Source of the DNA: Rubrivivax rivuli
GTDB lineage: Bacteria > Pseudomonadota > Gammaproteobacteria > Burkholderiales > Burkholderiaceae_C
Length of the DNA: 64,000 bases
NCBI RefSeq assembly: GCF_004016505.1
Contig: NZ_SACR01000006.1
Location: 124,001 to 188,000, forward strand
Direction: 5' to 3'
Each line of letters starts with the position of its first letter. The stretch's first letter is position 1. Positions 53,430-61,294 of the stretch are shown piece after piece. The position numbers were made by a program, and so were the translations under genes. Below the pieces are notes generated by a model that was given only the letters and a program-made list of their open reading frames with translations, had not been told where the DNA came from and did no database searches.

Positions 53430-53801
53430 ATGAGCCCGCCATTGAATGCTGGGCCCCCTTGAGCTACCTCTATCCTGAATCCATTTTCTGGCTCAACCAG
53501 ATTAGGCATCCATCTGACGAATTTCAATTTTCATTGGTTGTACAGCCCATCGCGTCAGATATCGAAAATGCTGGCCAAACAGAGTCATACGCAAGATTTG
53601 CCTAAAGGCCATTGCGAACAACGGCAGATCAGGGCTGAATCATTTGGGGCGTTGAAGTTGAAACACCACGCATATACAACGTATCGCGCTATTGTTTACC
53701 GATTGCCTCAGGCAAATCCGCGATTCCGGGATTCCGGGATTCCTGGATTCCGGGATCCAGGATTCCGGGGTCAGGTCTCCCCTTTACCCCAATAACCAGC
53801 C
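53430..53801. other. 372-base AT-richer region ahead of the transposase remnant
   Basis: Short open frames on the plus strand have no supported starts and run through a simple repeat, so I do not call genes. The region carries a six-copy 8-bp tandem repeat and the left end of the REP-associated element. It probably marks a recombination-prone boundary of the RHS tip module. Confidence 0.5.
53722..53768 (+). repeat. Six-copy 8-bp tandem repeat (GATTCCGG)
   Basis: Consecutive units read GATTCCGG, GATTCCGG, GATTCCTG, GATTCCGG, GATCCAG (one base short) and GATTCCGG. The array abuts the GGGGTCAGG left end of the transposase element. It has no spacers and is not a CRISPR array. Confidence 0.85.
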
Positions 53802-54621
53802 ATGAGCCGCCCCCTCCGCATCGAGTTCCCCGGCGCCGCCTACCACGTCACATCGCGGGGTGACCGACGCGAGCCTATCCATCGCGACGATGCCGACCGC
53901 CTGCTGCACCTGGACGTGCTGGCGACAGCGATGGACCGGTTCGACGCCGAGGTGCTGGCCTACTGCCAGATGGGCAACCACTATCACTTGGTGCTGTACA
54001 CGCGCCAGGGCAACCTGTCGCGGTTGATGCAACTTCTGAACGGCGTCTACACCCAGGCCTTCAACCGCCGGCATGGCCTTGTCGGACATCTGTTCTAGGG
54101 GCGGTCAAAAGCGATCCTGGTTGACCGCGACGCCTACTTGCTGGCGCTGTGCCGGTATGTGGAGCGCAACCCGGTTGCGGCGGGCTTGGTGAAAGCGCCC
54201 GACGCTTGGCGCTGGTCCAGCTGCCAGGCGCACCTCGGTCAGGTGCCCACCCCGGGCTGGCTCGATAGCCATGGGCTGTACGGCCACCTGCTGGGCCAAG
54301 CTCGGCAAACACGGGCCCAACAGCGCCGAGCGCAGGCTGTTTATGCAGGCCTTGTCGGACAAAGCCAAACCGGCGACGAATCGTTCAGGGCGTCGGCGCT
54401 GCGGGGGCAGATCTACCTGGGCGATGGAGCATTCGCCGACCGCATGCGCGCGCAGGCCAGCTTCGAGCTTTGCCAGGCCAAGGCGGTGCCTCGGCTGCAG
54501 CGAAACGGCGCGAAGACCTGGGCCCAGTGCCTGGAACTCTGCAATGGCGACCGAAACAAGGCCCTGCTGCTGGCCTATCAGGAAGGCAGCTTCGCGGGAG
54601 GGAACACGGGAGGGCTGACCC
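53767..54621 (+). mobile_element. REP-associated tyrosine transposase (RAYT) element
   Basis: The element is bounded on the left by GGGGTCAGG (53767-53775) and on the right by the near-complement GGGCTGACCC (54612-54621), REP-like sequences that RAYT transposases recognise. It contains the interrupted Y1-transposase gene. Boundaries are approximate. Confidence 0.55.
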
Positions 54622-54698
54622 TTGTCACCCCCTTTCAGCCCCTTTCCCCAGGGCCACCGGCATGTCCTCGCGCCATATCCCAACCAAGGCGCTACGCG
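53802..54698 (+). pseudogene. RAYT Y1-transposase (TnpA_REP), interrupted by in-frame amber codon
   Basis: The reading frame starts MSRPLRIEFPGAAYHVTSRG and carries the HUH metal motif GNHYHLVLY. It stops at TAG 54096-54098, then continues in the same frame as GRSKAILVDRDAYLLALCRY with the catalytic tyrosine in CRYVERNPVAAGLV. Family members have Q at the TAG position (HLFQGR), so a CAG-to-TAG change explains it. The stop separates the HUH motif from the tyrosine, so the product should be inactive unless the codon is suppressed. No stop occurs before vapB, so the 3' limit is set arbitrarily at the vapB ATG. Confidence 0.85.
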
Positions 54699-54932
54699 AT
54701 GAGCATCACCACCGTGTTCACGAACAACCGCTCGCAGGCCGTTCGTCTGCCCGCAGATGCACGCCTGCCCGAGGGCGTCAAAAAGGTGCAGGTGCGCGCA
54801 CGCGGCATGGACCGCATCATCAGCCCCGTCGGTCACACCTGGGACAGCTTCTTCCTGGGCGGCCTCCAAGCATCAGCCGATTTCATGGCCGAGCGCGCCG
54901 CGCAGCATCAACCCGAGCGCGAAGGCTGCTGA
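54699..54932 (+). CDS. vapB: VapB-type (AbrB/SpoVT-fold) antitoxin
   Basis: 77 residues, intact. It begins MSITTVFTNNRSQAVRLPAD, the swapped-hairpin DNA-binding region of VapB, and has the toxin-contacting block ERIISPVG-like DRIISPVGHTWDSFFLGG. It lies in the same open frame as the transposase remnant. The partner toxin gene immediately downstream is broken, so this is an orphan antitoxin here. Confidence 0.85.
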   Translation: MSITTVFTNNRSQAVRLPADARLPEGVKKVQVRARGMDRIISPVGHTWDSFFLGGLQASADFMAERAAQHQPEREGC

Positions 54933-54946
54933 GCCTGGGGTTGGCG

Positions 54947-55101
54947 ATGCTGAAGCACCTGCTGGACGCCAACATCGACATCACGTCGTCAAAGGTCGGC
55001 CGGTCGAGGTGTTGGGCTTGACCTTGGTCTCCAACAACCTGGGTGAGTTCGAGCGTGTGCCCGGGCTCTTGTGCGAGAACTGGGTGGCCCAGCAACCCTG
55101 A
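54947..55101 (+). pseudogene. vapC: vapC toxin remnant, frameshifted and internally deleted
   Basis: The first codons give MLKHLLDANIDI, the start of a PIN-domain VapC. In the next frame VVKGRPVEVLG follows and then directly LTLVSNNLGEFERVPGLLCE, the VapC C-terminus. Roughly 90 central residues, including catalytic acidic positions, are missing and a one- or two-base frame change is present. It cannot encode a working toxin. Confidence 0.8.
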
Positions 55102-55180
55102 TCCTGGGTCGAGCGCGAAGAGCCACAGCGCTTCGCTACCATCCTCCTCACAAGCTGGTTCCAACCAGCAGGGAGAGGCG

Positions 55181-58100
55181 ATGAGCGAGGTCCCCGACAC
55201 CGGCCCCGAAACGCAGCCGAAGGCGGCAGCGCCCGCGCCTGAAGACCCGCCCGCGACGCCCCCCGCGCCGCCCTCCACCGCACCACGTGCCACAGCCGGC
55301 CAGCGCGCCGCTGCCTTCTTCGCCGCCCTGCTCGGCACCTGGTCAGCCCCACCCTGGCTGCGCTGGCTGATGACCACGCTGCACGGCCGCAGCACCCAAC
55401 TCGCCGGCCACGTGCGCGCCCAGCCGTGCGCCAGTGCGGCACTGCTGATCGGCCTGCTGGCCGTGGCCGCTGCGGCCTACGCCGGCTACCGCTGGTGGCA
55501 AGCCCGGCCGCAGCCGGTGCAGGTGGACTTCAGCGTCACCAACCCGCCGCTCACCGACTTCGCCAACCAGGGCCTGCCGCAGGCGCTGGTGCTGCAGTTC
55601 GAACAATCGGTGGCGCCTTTGGAACTGGTGGGGAAGGCGATGGCCACGGCCGGTGCGGTCGCCGCCTCCGCACCCGGCTCTGCGCCGCCCGCCGCGCCGG
55701 GCGCGCAGGCCGCGCTGCCCACCCTGAGCCCCGCGCTCGCCGGCACCTGGCGCTGGGCCAGCGACCGTCAGCTCGAGTTCCGCCCGCAGGCCGATTGGCC
55801 CGTGGGCCAGCGCTTCCAGGTCACGCTGCCCACGCAGGCCATCGCGCCGCAGATCACTCTGGCGCGCCAGGCTTTCGAATTCGAAAGCGCGGCCTTCGTG
55901 CCGAAGTTGAAGGCGGCCAGCTTCCACCAAGACCCGCTGAACCCGGCGCTGAAGAAGGCCATCTTCGAGATCGGCTTCAGCCACCCCGTCAACGCCGCCG
56001 AATTCGAACGCCGGCTCGAATTGCGTTTGGCCGGCCAGTCCGAAGGCGTGCTGGGCGTGGGCCGCGAGAGCACGCGTTTCACCGTCAGCTACGACAAGCT
56101 CTACCTCCATGCCTACGTGCACTCGGTGCCGCTGCCCATCCCGAAAGAAGCCACCGCGCTGCAGCTCACGCTCGCCGCGGGCGCCACCGCACAGGCCGGC
56201 GGCACGCCCAGCGCGGCGGCGCTCAAAGGCAGCGTGCAGGTGCCGGGCCTCTACAGCTTGAACGTGGCTGCGCAAGGCATCTCCATCGTCACCAACGAGC
56301 AGTACGAGCCCGAGCAGGTGCTGACGCTGCAGACCTCGCAGCTGGTGCACGAGCGCGAGATGGCGCAGGCGCTCAGCGCCTGGGTGCTGCCGCTGCAGAA
56401 CCCGGCCGTGCGCAAGGAAGAGCAGGGCGAAGAACCCTATGCCTGGGCCGACCCGGCCGAGGTGACGGAGCAGGTGCTCAAGCTCGCGACGAAACTGCCG
56501 CTGGCGCCCGTGCCGGCCGAGCAGGAACACACGCAGGCCCACGCCTTCAAGCTGCGCGCCGAGGTGGGCCGCACCGTCTACCTGCGCGTGGACGGCAAGC
56601 TCAAGAGTTTCGGCGGCTACCTGATGCGCGAGAACGCGCAGGCGCTGGTGGCCGTGCCGCCTTACCCGGCCGAGTTGCGCATCCTGAGCCAGGGCGCGCT
56701 GCTGCCGATGAGCGGCGAGAAGAAGGTGGCCGTGCTGGTGCGTGACTTGCCCGGCCTGCGCGTGGAATTGGCGCGTGTGCAGCCCTCGCAATTGCAGCAC
56801 CTGGTCTCGCAATCGCAGGGCAGTTTTGCGAACCCCGAGTTCCTCGGCAGCTTCGGGCCCGACAACCTGAGTGAGCGTTTCGAGAAGCGCATCCCGCTGC
56901 CCGGGCTGGCGCGCGGCAAGCCGCATTACGAAGCGCTGGATCTCGCCGCTTATCTCGCCCCAGCCGGCGAGCCGCGGCGCGGCCTGTTCCTGCTGCAGGT
57001 GCAAGGCTACGACCCGGTGGCCGAAGCCCGTGCCGAACGCGAACGCCTGGCCGCGCTGGACCCCAACCGCCCGGTGCAGCCCGCGCCCGAGAGCAGCGAA
57101 GCCGAGCCCGAATACAACGAAAGCGGCGGCGAGGTCACCAACCCCACGCAGCTGCAGGAACGCCGCCTGCTGCTCGTCACCGATCTCGGCCTGCTGGTGA
57201 AGCAGTCGCTCGACGGCACGCGCGATGTCTACGTGCAGTCGCTCTTCAGCGGCGAGCCCGTGGCCGGCGTGACGGTGGACGTGGTGGCCAAGAACGGCAG
57301 CACCCTCTTCACGCAAACCACCGATGCCAGCGGCCGCGCGCGCTTCGAAAAGCTCGACGGACTGCAGCGCGAACGTGCGCCGCTGTTGCTGCTGGCACGC
57401 AAGGGCGGCGACATGAGCTTCATGCCGCTGAACCGCGGCGACCGCCAGCTCGACTTCTCGCGCTTCGATGTGGGCGGTGCGCTCAACGCGCGCTCGGCCG
57501 AACAGCTCAGCGCCTACCTGTTCTCCGACCGCGGCATCTACCGCCCCGGCGAGACCATGCAGATCGGCATGATCGTCAAGAACGCCGACTGGGCGCGCCC
57601 GCTGGCCGGCGTGCCGCTGGAAGCCGAGGTGCTGGACGCGCGCGGCCTGGCCGTCAAGCGCGAGCGCGTGCGCGTGGGCGCGGGGGGCTTCTTCGAGATC
57701 AGCCACACCACGCAGGAAAGCTCGCCCACCGGCACCTACGCCGTGAACCTGCACGTGATGAAGGACGGCCAGGCGCTGCGCCAGATCGGCAGCACCAGCG
57801 TGAAGGTGCAGGAGTTCCAACCCGACCGCATGAAAGTGTCGGCCCGCTTGCTGGGCGCCGGTGAAGCGGCCGTGCCTGCCGTGGGCGAAGGCTGGGTGCA
57901 CCCGCGCGAGCTGCAGGCGCGCATCGAGGCGATGAACCTCTTCGGCACCGCGGCCGAAGGCAGGCGCGTGGCGGTGGCGCTCACGCTGAGCCCGGCCACC
58001 CCCAGCTTCCGCCAACACCCGGGTTACCAGTTCTTTGATCCGCAGCGTGCCAAAGAGGGCTTCAACGAAACCCTGCCCGACGGCCGCACCGACGCGCAAG

Positions 58101-61100
58101 GCCGCGCCAGCTTCGACCTGAAGCTCGCGCGCTACGCCCGCGCCACCTACCGCCTGGGCCTGCTGGCACAGGTGTTCGAGCCCGAGGGCGGGCGCAGCGT
58201 GGCGGCCGAGGCCGGCGTGCTGGTGTCGGAGCTGCCCTTCCTGGTGGGCGTGAAGCACGATGGCGACCTGGGCTACGTTTCGCGCGGCAGCACACGCATC
58301 AGCCGCTTGCTGGCCATCGCGCCCAACGGCAAGGCACTGGCGGCCGAGGGCCTGACGCTGCAGCGCGTGGAACGCAAGATGGTCTCGGTGCTCATGCGCC
58401 AGGCCAACGAGACCTACCGCTACGAATCGCGCCGCAAGGACACGCTGGTGGAAGAAAAGCGCGTGGCGCTGCCCGCCGCCGGCCTGGCGCTGGCGCTGGA
58501 CACGCGCACACCCGGCAACTACAGCTACGTGCTGCGCGACGCCGCAGGCCTGGAGCTCAACCGCATCGACTACAGCGTGGCAGGGCAGGGCAATGTCTCG
58601 CGTTCGCTGGAGCGCAACGCCGAGTTGCAGATCACGCTGAACAAGAAGGACTACCAGCCGGGTGAGGAGATCGAGCTCAGCATCCGCGCGCCTTACGTGG
58701 GCGCCGGGCTCATCACCATCGAGCGCGACAAGGTCTACGCGCAGACCTGGTTCAAGAGCAGCACCACGGCCTCGGTGCAGAAGATCCGCGTGCCGAAAGA
58801 CTTTGAAGGCAACGGCTACGTGAACGTGCAGTTCCTGCGCGACCCCACGTCCGACGAGATCTTCATGAGCCCGCTCAGCTACGGCGTGGTGCCCTTCGCC
58901 ACCAGCCTGGCGCCGCGCACGCTGGCGCTGCAGCTGCAGGCGCCGGCCCTCGGCAAACCCGGGCAGGTGATGAAGTTCCGCCTGGCCAGCAACAAGCCGG
59001 CGCGTGCCGTGGTGTTCGCGGTGGACGAAGGCATCCTGCAGGTGGCGCGCTACCAGACGGCCGACCCGCTGGGCTTCTTCTTCCAGAAACGCGCGCTGGA
59101 AGTGCGCAGCGCGCAGATCCTCGACCTGCTGCTGCCCGAGTTCAAGCGCCTGATGGCGGCCGCCGCACCCGGCGGTGACGAGGCCGGCGGCAACGCGCGT
59201 TTCCTCAACCCCTTCAAGCGCCGCGGCGAGGCGCCGGCGGTGTACTGGTCGGGCATCGTCGACGTGCAGGGCGAGCGCGAGTTCAGCTACACCGTGCCCG
59301 AGCACTTCAACGGCGCGATGCGCGTGATGGCCGTGGCCGTGAACGACGGCGCCGTGGGCGTGGCGCAAGCACAGGCGCTGGTGCGCGGCGACTTCGTGCT
59401 CTCGCCCAACCTGCCGCTGGCGGTGGCGCCGGGCGATGTGTTCGAGGTCTCGGTGGGCGTGGCCAACAACGTGGCGAATTCAGGGGCTGATGCGCCGGTG
59501 CAATTGACGCTGAAAGCCGCGCCCACTTTCGAGGTGCAAGGCCCGGCCACGCAAACGCTGAAGATCGGCGCCGGCCGCGAAGGTGTGGCCCGCTACCGGC
59601 TGAAGGTGAAAGACGCCGCCAGCGCCACGCTGGGCTCGGCCACGCTGCAGTTCACCAGCAGCCTGGGGTCCAACGCGGCGATCAACAGCACAAGGCGGAT
59701 GGACGTGAGCGTGCGCCCGGCCACGCCGCGCGCCACCACGCTGGCCTTGGGCCACTTCAAGAACCGCACCGAGGTGCCCACGCCGCGCGATCTGGTGCCC
59801 GAGTTCCGCCGCCAGGAGCTGGCCGTCTCGGTGCTGCCGCTGGCCGTGGCGCCGGGGCTGATGCGTTATCTCGACGAGTTCGAGCACGCCTGCACCGAAC
59901 AGCTGGTGAGCCGCGCGCTGCCGGCGCTGGTGCTGGCGCGCCGGCCCGAGTTCTCGGCCGAGCGCACGCCCGCCGCTGCTGCGCGCACGCTGGAAAGCAC
60001 GCTGCGCACCTTGCGCACGCGGCAGAACGCGCAGGGCGGTTTCGGGCTCTGGGGCGCTTCGGTGCAGGCCGACGAGTTCGTCTCGGTCTACGCGCTGCAC
60101 CTGATGCTGGAAGCGCGTGAACTGGAGGTGCCCGGCGCCACCGTGCCGGCCGATCTGCTGCAGCAAGGCCTGCGCTACCTGCAGCAGCTGGCCGCCAGCC
60201 CGCCGGCCAACCTGGCCGCGGCGCGCCACCGCGCCTATGCCCTGTACCTACTGACGCGCCAGGGCGCCATCAGCACGCCGCAGCTGGCCAGCCTGCGCCA
60301 GGTGCTGGACGAGAAGCACGCCGCCACGTGGAAGCAGGATTCCACCGCCGCCTTCATGGCCGCCACCTACCAGCTGCTGAAACAAGAGCGCGCCGCGGCC
60401 GAGCTCATCACGCCGCTGGTGCAGCGTTTCGAGGCCGGCCCGGCGAAGCAGGCCTATGCCGACTACACCGACCCCAGCATCGCCGGCGGCCAGCTGCTCT
60501 ACCTGCTGGCGCGCCATTTCCCGGCGCGGCTGAAGACGCTGGCACCGGAGGCGCTGCAGCGTCACGTGGTGCCTATGGGCAGCAGCGGCATGAACACGCT
60601 CTCGGCCGCGTGGACGGTGCTCGCTTTCGAAGGCATGGCGCGGCAGCTCGGGCCGCAGGCCGAAGGCCAGTTAAGCGCCGCGCAGGTCAATGCCCAGGGC
60701 CAGGCCACGCCGCTGAAGCTGCCGGCCAACCTGCTGCCGCGTGTGGCTTTCGACGGCGGCACCGTGAAGCTGCTGCTGGCGAACGCGGGTGATGCGGTGG
60801 GCTGGTACGCCGTCACGCAAAGCGGCTTCGACCGCGTGCCGCCCACCGCGGTGCTGAAGTCGGGGCTGGAGGTGCTGCGCGAGTACGTGGGCGCCGATGG
60901 CAAACCAGCCACCACGGTGAAGGTGGGCGACGAGCTCACCGTGCGCCTGAGCCTGCGCGCGCTGGCTTTGGACGGGCAGGGCAGCGGCGCAGCGCAGGTG
61001 GGGGCCGTGGCGCTGACCGACCTGCTGCCCGGCGGCTTCGAGCCCGTGCAGCAGCGCAACGAAACCGGCGGCAGCAGCACGGTCACCGGCCCGGCGCTGG

Positions 61101-61294
61101 CGCATGCCGAGGTGCGCGAAGACCGCGTCGTGGTCTACGCCTCGGCCAGCAACCAGGTGCAGACCTACACCTACCGCATCCGCGCCACCAACGCGGGCGA
61201 GTTCACGGTGCCGCCGGCCTCTGCGCAAGGCCTGTACGAAACGCAGCGCCAGGCGCGTTCGCTGGCCGGCAAGGTGACGGTGGGTGCGCCTTGA
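55181..61294 (+). CDS. Bacterial alpha-2-macroglobulin, inner-membrane anchored, thioester type
   Basis: 2037 residues. A Pro/Ala-rich cytosolic tail of about 80 residues is followed by one membrane helix (LLIGLLAVAAAAYAGYRWW, about 88-106). A long periplasmic chain of macroglobulin domains follows, with the bait/A2M block RGIYRPGETMQIGMIVKNA near residue 785. The thioester motif CTEQ is at C1571-Q1574, and a terpenoid-like helical domain follows. It is longer than E. coli YfhM (about 1650) and has a membrane anchor, not a lipobox. Such proteins trap foreign proteases in the periplasm. AGGGAGAGG precedes the ATG. pbpC overlaps its end. Confidence 0.93.
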   Translation: MSEVPDTGPETQPKAAAPAPEDPPATPPAPPSTAPRATAGQRAAAFFAALLGTWSAPPWLRWLMTTLHGRSTQLAGHVRAQPCASAALLIGLLAVAAAAYAGYRWWQARPQPVQVDFSVTNPPLTDFANQGLPQALVLQFEQSVAPLELVGKAMATAGAVAASAPGSAPPAAPGAQAALPTLSPALAGTWRWASDRQLEFRPQADWPVGQRFQVTLPTQAIAPQITLARQAFEFESAAFVPKLKAASFHQDPLNPALKKAIFEIGFSHPVNAAEFERRLELRLAGQSEGVLGVGRESTRFTVSYDKLYLHAYVHSVPLPIPKEATALQLTLAAGATAQAGGTPSAAALKGSVQVPGLYSLNVAAQGISIVTNEQYEPEQVLTLQTSQLVHEREMAQALSAWVLPLQNPAVRKEEQGEEPYAWADPAEVTEQVLKLATKLPLAPVPAEQEHTQAHAFKLRAEVGRTVYLRVDGKLKSFGGYLMRENAQALVAVPPYPAELRILSQGALLPMSGEKKVAVLVRDLPGLRVELARVQPSQLQHLVSQSQGSFANPEFLGSFGPDNLSERFEKRIPLPGLARGKPHYEALDLAAYLAPAGEPRRGLFLLQVQGYDPVAEARAERERLAALDPNRPVQPAPESSEAEPEYNESGGEVTNPTQLQERRLLLVTDLGLLVKQSLDGTRDVYVQSLFSGEPVAGVTVDVVAKNGSTLFTQTTDASGRARFEKLDGLQRERAPLLLLARKGGDMSFMPLNRGDRQLDFSRFDVGGALNARSAEQLSAYLFSDRGIYRPGETMQIGMIVKNADWARPLAGVPLEAEVLDARGLAVKRERVRVGAGGFFEISHTTQESSPTGTYAVNLHVMKDGQALRQIGSTSVKVQEFQPDRMKVSARLLGAGEAAVPAVGEGWVHPRELQARIEAMNLFGTAAEGRRVAVALTLSPATPSFRQHPGYQFFDPQRAKEGFNETLPDGRTDAQGRASFDLKLARYARATYRLGLLAQVFEPEGGRSVAAEAGVLVSELPFLVGVKHDGDLGYVSRGSTRISRLLAIAPNGKALAAEGLTLQRVERKMVSVLMRQANETYRYESRRKDTLVEEKRVALPAAGLALALDTRTPGNYSYVLRDAAGLELNRIDYSVAGQGNVSRSLERNAELQITLNKKDYQPGEEIELSIRAPYVGAGLITIERDKVYAQTWFKSSTTASVQKIRVPKDFEGNGYVNVQFLRDPTSDEIFMSPLSYGVVPFATSLAPRTLALQLQAPALGKPGQVMKFRLASNKPARAVVFAVDEGILQVARYQTADPLGFFFQKRALEVRSAQILDLLLPEFKRLMAAAAPGGDEAGGNARFLNPFKRRGEAPAVYWSGIVDVQGEREFSYTVPEHFNGAMRVMAVAVNDGAVGVAQAQALVRGDFVLSPNLPLAVAPGDVFEVSVGVANNVANSGADAPVQLTLKAAPTFEVQGPATQTLKIGAGREGVARYRLKVKDAASATLGSATLQFTSSLGSNAAINSTRRMDVSVRPATPRATTLALGHFKNRTEVPTPRDLVPEFRRQELAVSVLPLAVAPGLMRYLDEFEHACTEQLVSRALPALVLARRPEFSAERTPAAAARTLESTLRTLRTRQNAQGGFGLWGASVQADEFVSVYALHLMLEARELEVPGATVPADLLQQGLRYLQQLAASPPANLAAARHRAYALYLLTRQGAISTPQLASLRQVLDEKHAATWKQDSTAAFMAATYQLLKQERAAAELITPLVQRFEAGPAKQAYADYTDPSIAGGQLLYLLARHFPARLKTLAPEALQRHVVPMGSSGMNTLSAAWTVLAFEGMARQLGPQAEGQLSAAQVNAQGQATPLKLPANLLPRVAFDGGTVKLLLANAGDAVGWYAVTQSGFDRVPPTAVLKSGLEVLREYVGADGKPATTVKVGDELTVRLSLRALALDGQGSGAAQVGAVALTDLLPGGFEPVQQRNETGGSSTVTGPALAHAEVREDRVVVYASASNQVQTYTYRIRATNAGEFTVPPASAQGLYETQRQARSLAGKVTVGAP

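Noticed and set aside
53722-53768. Possible CRISPR-like array
   Set aside because: Units are only 8 bp and directly adjacent with no spacers.
53390-53795. Open frames of 71 and 85 codons after the immunity candidate
   Set aside because: One lies partly within the immunity gene in another frame and the other runs through the tandem repeat; neither has supporting signals.
55343-59368. Open frame of 1341 codons on the minus strand
   Set aside because: It is antisense to the alpha-2-macroglobulin gene, is dominated by His/Arg/Gln/Ala from complementary GC-rich codons and has no domain.
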